Assembly: GCA_913061235.1 (NCBI GenBank) | Contig: CAJXTB010000018.1 | Coordinates: forward strand, 1 to 64,000 | Direction of reading: 5' to 3' | Origin: an uncultured Pseudomonadota bacterium | GTDB taxonomy: Bacteria > Myxococcota_A > UBA796 > GCA-2862545 | DNA: 64,000 nt | Shown: in pieces, positions 26,139 to 34,801 of the stretch | Numbering within the stretch: the stretch's first letter is position 1 | How the letters are laid out: the number at the start of each line of letters is the position of its first letter | Program-made: the position numbers and the translations under genes | Notes under the pieces: generated by a model | Database searches by the model: none | What the model was told of the DNA's origin: nothing | The model's input: only the letters and a program-made list of their open reading frames with translations

Positions 26139-26660
26139 CTATGCTTCTTCGATCGTGACCGAGTTCACCATGATGGGTGTGAACGGACGGTCCCGCGGGT
26201 CAGTCTGAGTACGTTCGATGTTGCGGATGATGTCCATGCCGTCCACAATCTTGCCGAACACAGGGTGCTTGCTCTGGGTCGACTTGTCGAACCAGTCCAA
26301 GTAGCGGTTGTGCACGGTGTTGATGAAGAACTGGCTGCCGCCGCTGTTCGGAGAGCCCGTGTTGGCCATGGCCAAGGTACCCGGCTCGTTCGTGATCTTA
26401 GCGGTGTCCAGGAACTCGTCTTGGATGGTGCCGTGCGGGGGACCGCCGGTGCCAGCCTTGGGGCTCTTGGCATCCTTGCTGTGGGGACAGCCGAACTGGA
26501 TCATAAAGTTGTTGATGACGCGATGGAAGTGAAGGCCGTTGTAGAAGCCCGAGTTCGCCAGATCAATGAAGTTCTGGGCGGTTCGGGGCATCTGCTCCTT
26601 AAAGATCTCAGCCTTGAAGCTTCCAGCAGTCGTGTCAAAGGTCGCGATGGGGTTTGCCAT
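26139..26660 (-). CDS. Cyclophilin-type peptidyl-prolyl cis-trans isomerase
   Basis: A 173-residue cytoplasmic cyclophilin, close to PpiB in length and with no signal peptide. The active-site stretch [15 protein letters not shown], the core [12 protein letters not shown] and the C-terminal [18 protein letters not shown] are clear. It catalyses proline isomerisation in folding proteins. GGAGACC precedes the ATG. It is convergent with the propeller gene and divergent from the phosphatase gene. Confidence 0.95.
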   Translation of the reverse strand: MANPIATFDTTAGSFKAEIFKEQMPRTAQNFIDLANSGFYNGLHFHRVINNFMIQFGCPHSKDAKSPKAGTGGPPHGTIQDEFLDTAKITNEPGTLAMANTGSPNSGGSQFFINTVHNRYLDWFDKSTQSKHPVFGKIVDGMDIIRNIERTQTDPRDRPFTPIMVNSVTIEEA

Positions 26661-26764
26661 GAAAAGGTCTCCGTGTCGAGGTGGCCGGAATTATCGCAAT
26701 AGGAGGCGTTGTGCCTCCCCCAGAGGCCAGACAACTTAGACAGCCTGCACAAGGATGACCACCG

Positions 26765-27220
26765 TTGGGCAAGACACATCACCTTCTCTTTGTTTGTACC
26801 GGCAATATCTGCCGATCCCCTATGGCAGAGGGGTTGGCCATCGCTGCGGGGAAAGCCGCACGCCTCGACGTCGAAGCGCGTTCCGCGAGCACACTTGGCC
26901 TTGTCGACCGCCCCGCAGACCCCCACGCTGTTGCTGTTTGTCAGGAACTCAACGTGGACATTGCGCCTCACAAGTCGAGGCCGGTGCTCGCAGAGGACGT
27001 CGAGTGGGCCGACTACATCTTAGTGATGGCCCTTCACCATGCCGGTGCTGTACGTGACGAGTTTCCGCAAGCCGACCACAAGGTCCTGCTGTTGGGAACC
27101 CTCGGCGGCGCACTCGAGATCGCCGACCCGATCGGAAAAGGCCGAGGCCGCTTTCGTTCCGCACGTGACGAGATCAAGCGCTGTGTAGACGCCTTCATTG
27201 CGCGTCTTCCCAAAGAGTAG
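26765..27220 (+). CDS. Low-molecular-weight protein tyrosine phosphatase family
   Basis: A 151-residue phosphatase with the signature loop CTGNICRS (Cys11 nucleophile, Arg17) right after the first strand. The general-acid aspartate is in IADPIGKGRGRF. The related arsenate reductases need extra cysteines in fixed places that I do not see, so phosphatase is preferred. The start codon is TTG with AAGGA 8 bases upstream, and no better start exists before the catalytic loop. The stop is 14 bases from the convergent receiver-domain gene. Substrates are unknown; the two Ser/Thr kinases nearby do not make Tyr-phosphate as far as known. Confidence 0.85.
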   Translation: MGKTHHLLFVCTGNICRSPMAEGLAIAAGKAARLDVEARSASTLGLVDRPADPHAVAVCQELNVDIAPHKSRPVLAEDVEWADYILVMALHHAGAVRDEFPQADHKVLLLGTLGGALEIADPIGKGRGRFRSARDEIKRCVDAFIARLPKE

Positions 27221-27234
27221 TTCTTCGAGTCGCC

Positions 27235-27675
27235 CTAGAAGGTCCGTGGGCGCAGAATGTCCATGATGTTGGAGAGCACCGTGTCCATAGGAGCGGGCTT
27301 GGGAATGCGCCTGACCACATGGTCACCGAACAACTCCAGCAACACATGGTCTGTACAGGCCGTATGCGACACCACGGGTGGCGGGTCAACCATACGCTCG
27401 ATCTCCTCGAGCAGCACTAGGCCGCCGAGATGGTCGACTTGTTCTTGGTACCGGGTCGCGCGTGGCCCCAAGACCCGTTCGGGATGCAGGCCGAGTGGGA
27501 TGAACAAGTCCATGACGACCAAGGACCAGCGATGTCCGAGCAGACACTCCACAGCCTCTTCCACCGTAGAGACCACCACGACCTTCTCTTCGAGGGCCTC
27601 GCGCAGAATATCAGCGATGCCTTGTACATTTTCACGTTCGTCATCGACAAACAAGATGCCGCTTCGGTCACTCAT
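27235..27675 (-). CDS. Stand-alone receiver-domain protein with loop insertion
   Basis: A 146-residue single receiver domain. The acidic pair is in FVDDERENV, the phospho-acceptor is Asp56 in VVMDLFIP, the conserved threonine is in VSHTA and the conserved lysine is in IPKPAP. About 22 extra residues (LGLHPERVLGPRATRYQEQV region) sit between the phospho-acceptor strand and the next helix, where ordinary receivers have a short loop. There is no output domain. The ATG overlaps the stop of the Ser/Thr kinase gene (ATGA), so the two are coupled. It may be a target or regulator of that kinase. Confidence 0.85.
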   Translation of the reverse strand: MSDRSGILFVDDERENVQGIADILREALEEKVVVVSTVEEAVECLLGHRWSLVVMDLFIPLGLHPERVLGPRATRYQEQVDHLGGLVLLEEIERMVDPPPVVSHTACTDHVLLELFGDHVVRRIPKPAPMDTVLSNIMDILRPRTF

Positions 27676-29465
27676 GGACGCCACTCGCTTCTGTCGAAGT
27701 CCCACACCTTGCGGAGTTCCTCCCCGGCGTCCAAGTCGACCTCGAAGACCTTCTTGCGGCCATCCAGCGCCTGAATAGTGATGAGGTGGCTACCGGAGGT
27801 CAGCTCGCGACGAACCAAGGGCACCTGCCGGATGTAGCGGCCATCAATGTAGACTTCGGCTGGCTGCCGCGCACCAATGGTCAGGAAGCCCGGACCGGTA
27901 GCTACAGGCTCAGGCGTGTCGACGACTGTCGCTTCCACGGTGGGCTCTACAGCTTCCACCACAGGCTCCGGTTCGGGAGCTCGGCGCACAACCACCACTC
28001 GCTCGACCGGCGGCTCGGCAACAACAGACGGCTCGGCAACAACAGACGGCTCCGGGCTTGGCCCAACCCGAATCGGGACGGATGGCGGCGACGGTACCGT
28101 CTCTGCACGCACCGGAATGCTGGTGGGTGGTGGGAGACGTTCGGGTGCGGTTCGCTCTGCGATAGGCGGCGGCAACTGCTCACCAGGAGCCCCCACCCCG
28201 GCCGGGCCAGCAGGCTCATCGACTGCGCGGATGGGTTCCGGAGCCGGCGGTGGCGTCACGACGACATCCCCGAGCGATGGAGGCGCAACTTGGACCGGTA
28301 CGGTGGGAACACCTGTCGGCGGCAAGAACCACAGCATCGCCGCTACAGCAGCCACGGCGCCCAACAAGGTGACCCCACCCAAGACAGCAAACATCCACAA
28401 AAGCGGAGCAGAGTCGTCGTCAGAGTCCGGCCGAGCAACGCCCTGGATGCTCGACGCGTTGGTATCAGCCAAAGATCCAATGGAGCTCTCGTTTGCAAGC
28501 GTGCCCTCAGGAACGGGCAACCCCTTGTGCAACGCATCTACGCCACCGTAGAAGCGCACGACCTCATCGCGAGCGCTAATGGGGTCTGGCAGAAGCGCAG
28601 AGAGCGCGCGAGCAAACTCTGCTGCATCTGGGTAGCGATTCCGAGCACTACGCTCCAGAGCGCGCGTCAGAGGCTCTACGAGCACCCTGTACGACGGGTC
28701 CAGCTGGGCAACCATCCGCACTGGGTAGTCGTCTGCAAGCAACCGTTTGACGGTGTCCGGATTCTTGTCTGGGAACAGCGGCTGCTTAGACGCCATCTCG
28801 TACAGCACAGTCCCCAAACCGAAGACATCTGTTGCCGGCCCGACACCCTGACCGTTGGCTTGTTCAGGGGCCATGTAGCCCCAGGTGCCCTTGACGGTTC
28901 CGCGCTTCTCAACCAGACGAAAGCCCTTGCTAATCCCGAAGTCAACAATCTTGATGACACCCTGCGGGTTGAGAATCAAGTTGCTGGGCTTGACGTCCCG
29001 ATGAACCAGACCGAGATGTTCACCCGACTCGTCCGCCGCTGAGTGGGCGTATGCAAGCCCATCACAGGCTTGACGGCCGACCTCGGCAATCACCCCAACG
29101 GGGACGTGAACTCGATTTCGACGACACAGGGAAATGGCCCGACGAAGCGTGATGCCTTCGACGTACTCCATGACCAGGAAGAAGCGGTCACCGTCTTGGT
29201 CGAAGTCCTGGATCTGCACCAGATTTTGGTGGTGCATCGACGAGCCCAGACGCGCTTCATTGATGAACAACTCTTGAAACGTGTCCGAGTCCGTGAATTC
29301 GGGGAGGATCAGCTTGATGGCTACCCGAGGTGACACCCCTGCAAGCGACTCCCGACGCGCCTCATAGACCAACGCCATACCGCCCTTCGAAAGCGGTCTA
29401 ACGATTCTATAGCGCCCCAAACGCTCAAGAGCGGCTGGTGGTGCTGGCTGGGGGGTGCTTTGCAT
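27672..29465 (-). CDS. Membrane Ser/Thr protein kinase with C-terminal PEGA domain
   Basis: A 597-residue Hanks-type kinase. The catalytic domain (about 17-295) shows LSKGGMALVYEA, VAIKLILPE, HRDVKPSN (about 155) and DFG (about 176). One membrane helix follows (about 355-378, MFAVLGGVTLLGAVAAVAAML). A long Pro/Val/Glu-rich outer linker leads to a PEGA domain at the C-terminus (QPAEVYIDGRYIRQVPLVR). ATG at 29465 is the first in frame. It is translationally coupled to the receiver gene downstream. It differs from the kinase at 18706-20415, which is coupled to envelope proteins instead. Confidence 0.94.
   Translation of the reverse strand: MQSTPQPAPPAALERLGRYRIVRPLSKGGMALVYEARRESLAGVSPRVAIKLILPEFTDSDTFQELFINEARLGSSMHHQNLVQIQDFDQDGDRFFLVMEYVEGITLRRAISLCRRNRVHVPVGVIAEVGRQACDGLAYAHSAADESGEHLGLVHRDVKPSNLILNPQGVIKIVDFGISKGFRLVEKRGTVKGTWGYMAPEQANGQGVGPATDVFGLGTVLYEMASKQPLFPDKNPDTVKRLLADDYPVRMVAQLDPSYRVLVEPLTRALERSARNRYPDAAEFARALSALLPDPISARDEVVRFYGGVDALHKGLPVPEGTLANESSIGSLADTNASSIQGVARPDSDDDSAPLLWMFAVLGGVTLLGAVAAVAAMLWFLPPTGVPTVPVQVAPPSLGDVVVTPPPAPEPIRAVDEPAGPAGVGAPGEQLPPPIAERTAPERLPPPTSIPVRAETVPSPPSVPIRVGPSPEPSVVAEPSVVAEPPVERVVVVRRAPEPEPVVEAVEPTVEATVVDTPEPVATGPGFLTIGARQPAEVYIDGRYIRQVPLVRRELTSGSHLITIQALDGRKKVFEVDLDAGEELRKVWDFDRSEWRP
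28013..28048 (-). repeat. Two perfect 18-bp repeats encoding EPSVVA
   Basis: The unit GCTCGGCAACAACAGACG occurs twice in tandem, in frame, within the outer linker of the Ser/Thr kinase. Confidence 0.85.
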
Positions 29466-29625
29466 TAGAGGATGACGGACGCCTCCGAGTCATGGCGATA
29501 ATCCCATTGAAGGGCCGAGACGACCTACTCTTGACAAGAGACCCCACCCAGCGCTGTTGGTTCCACACTTTCGATTCACACCAGAGCGTCGTTTTCAGGT
29601 ACCGTAGGACGCCACTGGAGAACGA

Positions 29626-30420
29626 ATGCCACTACGCCGCCTACTTCTCCTGTCCGCGCTCACCGGCAGCAGCGCCCTGGCCGCCCCGGTCACGCTCAAT
29701 CACAGCGGACGCTTGCTCGATCAAGCAGGCACGCCGATTCAAGGTCAGGCCAACCTTCAGTTCCACCTGTGGGATGCGGACAGTGGAGGGGCGAGCATTC
29801 ACAGCGAAGCCATTCAGGTGGTCGCGAGTGATGGCTTCTACGCCGTGACCCTAGGCACTACAGGCGACTTGGACGCAAGCGAGATCGGAACGACTGGATT
29901 GTGGCTTGAGGTCGTTGTTGGAACACAGTCTCTCGGTCGCTCACCTGTCGGCTTTGTTCCCCTCGCCGCCGTCGCAGACAGCGTGATCGGCGGTATTGCT
30001 GACGTCACAGAAGTGAAGGTCAACGGGGTCACTGTTCTGGACGCCAACCGTGACCTCACTGTCGGCGACATCGATGCGACCGCCATCAGCGCAGACTCTC
30101 TGACTATCGGAGGCCAGGCGGTCAGCGCTACACCGAGTGTCATCGGGCAGCTGACTCGAATCACGGCGAAAGCGACCATCGCCGGCTCATCACACAACCT
30201 TGGGAACAATCCGAGCACCGTTTATGGCAACACGTCCTGCCCAGCCAATACCACGCTTATCAACTGGGGAACTGAGCGAGAGATTCAGTTCTGGGGCCAG
30301 ACGACGCACTGGTACGCAGAATGCATCAACAACGGCGGTGCTCTCCGGGCACAGCTGTACACCCAGTATGGCTATGGCGGGCACAGCCTCACGTGTTGGG
30401 GCATCTGCGCCTCGAACTGA
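29626..30420 (+). CDS. Exported protein with bacterial surface N-terminal domain
   Basis: A 264-residue protein with a signal peptide (MPLRRLLLLSALTGSSALAA). Residues about 20-130 match a domain common in myxobacterial and other exported proteins: the LNHSGRLLDQAGTPIQGQAN opening, FHLWDADSGGASIHSE, GFYAVTLGT, LWLEVVVGTQ and PVGFVPLAAVADS. A coiled or beta-solenoid-like stretch follows (VNGVTVLDANRDLTV). The C-terminal about 80 residues hold four cysteines (SCPAN, ECINN, LTCWGIC) that could form disulfides. GGAG precedes the ATG. Function is unknown; a surface or extracellular location is inferred. Confidence 0.78.
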   Translation: MPLRRLLLLSALTGSSALAAPVTLNHSGRLLDQAGTPIQGQANLQFHLWDADSGGASIHSEAIQVVASDGFYAVTLGTTGDLDASEIGTTGLWLEVVVGTQSLGRSPVGFVPLAAVADSVIGGIADVTEVKVNGVTVLDANRDLTVGDIDATAISADSLTIGGQAVSATPSVIGQLTRITAKATIAGSSHNLGNNPSTVYGNTSCPANTTLINWGTEREIQFWGQTTHWYAECINNGGALRAQLYTQYGYGGHSLTCWGICASN

Positions 30421-30487
30421 CCGATAGCCGCAGTGTCTTGGTCGCGAATTTGGCAGGTGGTGTCCAGCGTGGACCGCAGCGCGGGTT

Positions 30488-30503
30488 ACTCGGCCGGCCG
30501 AGT
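30488..30503. promoter_or_regulatory. Perfect 16-bp palindrome before argS
   Basis: ACTCGGCCGGCCGAGT reads the same on both strands. It ends 12 bases before the argS ATG and abuts the ribosome-binding site (CTGGAG). As RNA it would form a short stem near the start, and as DNA it could be an operator. Confidence 0.4.
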
Positions 30504-30515
30504 TCTGGAGCCCCG

Positions 30516-32234
30516 ATGTCTACGCTATCCGCCGTCCTGACCGACCTCATCCGTGCCGCTGCAACTGCTGCGGGCCACGCCGACGCCCCCGTTCCGCTCG
30601 ACCCGTGTGTCCCTACAAACGACTCCCGGCATGGTGACTACCAGTCAAACTTCGCCTTCCGCCTAGGCAAAGCGCTGCGCACCAACCCGCGAGCTGTGGC
30701 CGAGAGCATCGTCGCTCACATCCCAGAAAACGACATTATTGCCAAGGCTGAGGTCGCTGGACCGGGCTTCGTGAACTTGACCTTGGCAGACGCTTGGCTT
30801 GCCCAAAACGTCCTAGAGAACTCCGACGTCGCGGCCGCAACGCCCCAGATCGGTGCCGACAAGACAGTGGTCATCGACTTCAGCTCGCCGAATGTCGCCA
30901 AGCGCATGCATGTCGGTCATCTGCGCAGCACCGTCATTGGCAACGCCCTGGCCCGCCTTCACCGCTTCTGTGGCTACACCGTCGTCTCCGACAACCACAT
31001 CGGCGACTGGGGCACCCAGTTCGGCATGCTCATCGCCGCGTGGGGAACGGACCGCAACGATGATGCCTACGCTGCGGACCCTGTTGCAGAGCTGCAGCGT
31101 CTGTACCAGGACTACAAGAAGCGCATTGCCGACGACTCTGAGCTGCTCGACATCGCTCGTGCCGAGACGGCCAAGCTGCAAGCCGGAGACCCCGCTAGCC
31201 GTGCGCTGTGGGAAGAGTTCGTTCGCGTTTCGTTGGACGAATACGGCCGCATGTACGACCGGCTGGGTGTCACCTTTGACGTGACCTTGGGTGAGTCATT
31301 CTACAATCCCGTCCTTGCAGAGTTGGTGTCTGGACTGCTGGAGCGCGGCATCGCAGAAGTAGACGACGGCGCAGTCATCGTTCGCTTCACCAATGACGAT
31401 GGCAAGGGACTCGGCAAGAACCCCCTGCTCATCCGCAAGTCCGACGGCGCGTCCCTGTACGGAACCACCGACCTGGCAACCATTGACTACCGCCAGAAGA
31501 CTTGGGGTCCTGACCGCGTCCTGTACGTAACAGACGTGCGGCAGCAGCTTCACTTCCGCCAGCTGTTCGCTGCTGCCAAGAAGATTGGCTGGGACAACGA
31601 CTTTCAGCACGTGTGGTTCGGCATGCTGCGTCTCCCTGGTGGCGAGGTAGCTGCGACGCGCAGTGGTGTCGGTGAGACCCTATCCAGCGTCCTCGACACG
31701 GCCGTGGCTCACGCACGCACGGTCGTGGACGGCAAGTCGGGCGACCTCCCGGAAGACGAGCGCGCAGCAATTGCAGAAGCGGTCGGTATTGGCGCCATTC
31801 TGTACACCGACCTGTCGCAGAATCCACAGACCGACATCACCTTCGAGTGGGACAAGATGTTGGCCCTCGAAGGCAACACCGCGCCCTACCTGATGTACGC
31901 ATTGGCCCGGATTCGCAGCATCTTCCGCAAAGTGGGAGTCACTGTGGCCCCCGGCCCCATTCAGTTCACCGACCCGGTGGAACGAGAGCTCGCCATCTTG
32001 GTCCGTCGCACTCCCGTGGTGATTGGGCAGGCCTGCGAGAACTTCCGCCCCAACTTCCTGGCAGAGCATCTGTTCCAAGTGGCCAACACCTTCGCGAGCT
32101 TCTACGGACAATGCCCGGTGATTGTCGACGATGCTGACCTTCGCGCATCGCGCTTGGCCCTCTGCAACGTCACCGCAGAAGCACTGACTGCCGGCCTCCG
32201 CCTGCTGGGACTCACGCCGCTCGAGCGGATGTAG
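30516..32234 (+). CDS. argS: Arginyl-tRNA synthetase
   Basis: A 572-residue class I synthetase that charges tRNA-Arg. The N-terminal add-1 domain is followed by the HIGH-type motif HVGHLRST and the DNHIGDWGTQFGMLI stretch typical of ArgRS. The C-terminal part has EWDKMLALEGNTAPYLMYALARIRSI, the anticodon-binding DALR domain start. The KMSKS position reads ATRSG, as in the many ArgRS that lack a canonical KMSKS. ATG at 30516 with CTGGAG upstream is the family N-terminus; a longer frame reaches back into the previous gene and is not used. Confidence 0.97.
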   Translation: MSTLSAVLTDLIRAAATAAGHADAPVPLDPCVPTNDSRHGDYQSNFAFRLGKALRTNPRAVAESIVAHIPENDIIAKAEVAGPGFVNLTLADAWLAQNVLENSDVAAATPQIGADKTVVIDFSSPNVAKRMHVGHLRSTVIGNALARLHRFCGYTVVSDNHIGDWGTQFGMLIAAWGTDRNDDAYAADPVAELQRLYQDYKKRIADDSELLDIARAETAKLQAGDPASRALWEEFVRVSLDEYGRMYDRLGVTFDVTLGESFYNPVLAELVSGLLERGIAEVDDGAVIVRFTNDDGKGLGKNPLLIRKSDGASLYGTTDLATIDYRQKTWGPDRVLYVTDVRQQLHFRQLFAAAKKIGWDNDFQHVWFGMLRLPGGEVAATRSGVGETLSSVLDTAVAHARTVVDGKSGDLPEDERAAIAEAVGIGAILYTDLSQNPQTDITFEWDKMLALEGNTAPYLMYALARIRSIFRKVGVTVAPGPIQFTDPVERELAILVRRTPVVIGQACENFRPNFLAEHLFQVANTFASFYGQCPVIVDDADLRASRLALCNVTAEALTAGLRLLGLTPLERM

Positions 32235-32237
32235 TCC

Positions 32238-32377
32238 CTACTGCTCGATAGCGTAGGCAGTCGCATTGCGAACCGCGGCCGTTCCGCTGGCCGAGTATCC
32301 GTGGGTGTAGCTGTACGTATCCAAGAACGTGACGACGGGACCTGACCCCGGGGCAACGACGCCAGGGGGAATTGTTC
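32238..32377 (-). pseudogene. Possible remnant of a protein C-terminus
   Basis: Between the convergent argS and dipeptidase genes, the minus strand reads without stops in one frame as about 46 residues (GTIPPGVVAPGSGPVVTFLD then TYSYTHGYSASGTAAVRNAT and AYAIEQ), ending at TAG (32238-32240). The composition looks protein-like, but there is no start codon of its own; the frame runs on inside the dipeptidase gene to a stop. It may be a leftover gene end or chance. Confidence 0.25.
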
Positions 32378-33766
32378 CTACTTGTGAAGCGCCTTGGCAA
32401 GCTCGTCGTACAGGTAGACGTTGGCAGCAATCGCCTTTCGGAACACACCTAGGTCCATGGATTCATTGGGCCCATGAGCGGTCGTTCGCGGGTCCATCAC
32501 GCCGTTCAGGATGAGCGGGAGGTCGCTGAAACGTCGGCCAAACAGCGCTACGAACGGGATGCTCCCTCCAACCCCCACCTGAACGGGCTTGCAGCCCCAT
32601 GACTGTTCATACGCACGGTCAACCGCATCAAAGGCCACGCCCTTGGGTTCGTACAGCCAGCCTTCACTGGCGGACCCGATCTGTTCAACAGTGACATGGA
32701 CACCACCAGGGGGATTGGTGAGCAGCGCCGCGAGAACTTGGTCGAGCATGTCTTCGGCAGTCTGACCCGGTGCCAGGCGGATGGAGAGTGTGGCGGATGC
32801 CGAGGTTCGCAGAGCATTCTTCTTCTCTTCTGGCCGCGGAAGCGTGGTGGCCACAACGGTCAGCGCTGGCTGGCGCCACATCCACTCGGCTGGGGGAACA
32901 CCACGGTCTGGAATCGGGTCGACGCCATTCTTGAGATGAGCGCCTTCGCGAATGGTCGGCGTATCCAGAGGTACATCCCAAGCCCCCTCGCGCCACGCGT
33001 CGGGCACGTCAACTCGGCCCACGGCCATGCGACCATCGTCATCTGTCAGCCGAGCAATGAGCTTACACAGCGCAATGCTGACATCCGGCACCATGCCTCC
33101 CCACAGTCCACTGTGACCGTCGGCATCGAGTGCTTCGCAGGTGAGCTCCACTTCGAGCAGTCCACGCAGAGACACTGTCAGTCCCGGGATGGTGGTTGAC
33201 GGATTCTCGCAGTCGGTCAGCACCATGACATCGGCGCTGAATGCGTCTGGGTAGGCGTCCATGAACCGCTCAAGGTTCGGGGAGCCAATCTCCTCTTCCC
33301 CCTCCACAAGCAGGCGGATGTTGCACGGCAGCCCTCCCGCTTCCATCCATGCCCGAATAGCGGCAAAGTGGCTCATCCAACCTCCCATGTCATCCGCAGA
33401 GCCTCGCGCATACATGCGACCGTCGCGAGTCTCGGGCTCATGCGGGTCGCTATGCCAGTTCTTCAGGACCACGGGCTGCAGGTCGAAGTGGCCGTAGATG
33501 AGTACTGTTGGAGCATCAGGGCCGGCGTGGAGCCACTCGGCCGCAACACATGGCAGAGCGTTGTCTAGGGTAAGCACACGACTGTTGTCCATGCCGAGAG
33601 ATTCCAGGTCGTCTCGAATCCGCGCGGCAAGCGCGCGGACATCGTCGAAATGCTTCTCCAAACAGGAAATTGCCGGGTACCGCAAGTACTCTTCGAGCTG
33701 TTCGACGGCGGAGTCAAAAGCAGCGTCTGCAGACGCAGCCACAATTGCTGAAGGTGTCGTGATCAT
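32378..33766 (-). CDS. M20-family metallodipeptidase
   Basis: A 462-residue cytosolic peptidase of the M20 family, close to dipeptidases that use two Zn ions. The first metal-site stretch is YGHFDLQPV, the second YARGSADDMGG, and the catalytic Glu pair is in VEGEEEIGS. The insertion (lid) domain follows and the family end PFVALFGRRFSDLPLI precedes the last metal histidine in TAHGPNESMD. The start at 33766 has GGAG upstream, and earlier in-frame codons do not fit the family. It probably hydrolyses small peptides. It is convergent with argS and divergent from the next gene. Confidence 0.93.
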   Translation of the reverse strand: MITTPSAIVAASADAAFDSAVEQLEEYLRYPAISCLEKHFDDVRALAARIRDDLESLGMDNSRVLTLDNALPCVAAEWLHAGPDAPTVLIYGHFDLQPVVLKNWHSDPHEPETRDGRMYARGSADDMGGWMSHFAAIRAWMEAGGLPCNIRLLVEGEEEIGSPNLERFMDAYPDAFSADVMVLTDCENPSTTIPGLTVSLRGLLEVELTCEALDADGHSGLWGGMVPDVSIALCKLIARLTDDDGRMAVGRVDVPDAWREGAWDVPLDTPTIREGAHLKNGVDPIPDRGVPPAEWMWRQPALTVVATTLPRPEEKKNALRTSASATLSIRLAPGQTAEDMLDQVLAALLTNPPGGVHVTVEQIGSASEGWLYEPKGVAFDAVDRAYEQSWGCKPVQVGVGGSIPFVALFGRRFSDLPLILNGVMDPRTTAHGPNESMDLGVFRKAIAANVYLYDELAKALHK

Positions 33767-33898
33767 GCGGGTCTCCGTGGGTATAGGCGGCTGTTCGTAG
33801 CCCACTGCGGGACCGTTTGTGACCGAATGACAACGCGTTGAGCGCGTTTACCTAGACAAGTGTGGGCTACTGCCCGCCACATTGACCCAGGAGCCGCC

Positions 33899-34558
33899 AT
33901 GCGCTTGACCGCCCGATTCTTTCCCTTCGCCATTACCCTTGCTCTGCTGGGTACCCTCAGCGTGCCCAACGTAGCCGATGCCGTGAACGGCCAACTCAAG
34001 GCGCGAATCTCCAGCGCCAAACATGACATGAAGGAGTCCAAGAAGCTTCTGAAGGACGATAAGAAGGACCTAAAGAGCATCGACAAGCTCTCCGACAAGT
34101 GGCACGCTGCTCGCGACTCCGGCAATACCGACAAGATGGCCCGGATAGACGAAGACCTGATGGAGTGGCTACGTGAGGAGCTGTCTGAGAACCGCCAGGA
34201 CCGTGCACGGGCCCGCGCTGAGCTCGAGTCCACCGGCGCCGAGGTCACCCCCACCCCAACCCAAAACCGTCGGGGTCGTGCGGTAGACCGTGGCCCACAA
34301 GACAACGCACGCCAAGCAGACGCGCGCTCGGACTTCGAAGCCGAGCGTGAAGATGCCCGCAACACCAGAGAGCTCGCAGAGCAACTGCGCGAAGTTCAGC
34401 GCCGCTACGAGGCCGGAACAGCAGGTCCACGGGTTCACGCCCAAAAGAGCGACCTGCTGCGCGACTTGGTGCGCTCTGCACGCCGCGACTACCGCCGGTC
34501 TACGCGTGAGCTCGCAGAAGATGAAGAACGCCTAGAACGTCTGAAAGCGCGCCGATAA
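33899..34558 (+). CDS. Exported, highly charged helical protein, unknown
   Basis: A 219-residue protein with a signal peptide (MRLTARFFPFAITLALLGTL, cleavage after ADA). The mature part is almost entirely charged helix (KHDMKESKKLLKDDKKDLKS, RERAELE-type stretches, ELAEDEERLERLKARR) and likely forms coiled coils. A Gln/Arg-rich linker lies in the middle. Such proteins often act as periplasmic scaffolds or chaperone-like factors, but I recognise no family. AGGAGCC precedes the ATG. It stands alone between divergent and convergent neighbours. Confidence 0.8.
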   Translation: MRLTARFFPFAITLALLGTLSVPNVADAVNGQLKARISSAKHDMKESKKLLKDDKKDLKSIDKLSDKWHAARDSGNTDKMARIDEDLMEWLREELSENRQDRARARAELESTGAEVTPTPTQNRRGRAVDRGPQDNARQADARSDFEAEREDARNTRELAEQLREVQRRYEAGTAGPRVHAQKSDLLRDLVRSARRDYRRSTRELAEDEERLERLKARR

Positions 34559-34594
34559 GGCCGGGAAATTCCTGCCCAACACGGTCTGCCGTCC

Positions 34595-34801
34595 CTAGTA
34601 GTGGGGCGGCAACTCAATGTCGGTCGGACTTGCCGTTTGGTTGCCCTCATCGTTGACCCGCTCGCGCAGGGTCTTCAGCTCACCCCGAACCTCTTCCAGG
34701 TGCCCGCTCATCTCACGGATGACGTCATCTAGGTCACCCACCAGCTTCTCAACGAAGGCGAGCTTGATTTCAAGATTCATCATGCGGTCGTCGTTACTCA
34801 T
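34595..34801 (-). CDS. slyX: SlyX family protein
   Basis: A 68-residue coiled-coil protein. The family pattern is clear: LEIKLAFVEKLVGDLDDVI, heptad leucines through HLEEVRGELKTLRERV, and the hallmark C-terminal LPPHY. SlyX function is not established. Its ATG overlaps the stop of the thioesterase gene upstream (ATGA), so the two are coupled. Confidence 0.85.
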   Translation of the reverse strand: MSNDDRMMNLEIKLAFVEKLVGDLDDVIREMSGHLEEVRGELKTLRERVNDEGNQTASPTDIELPPHY

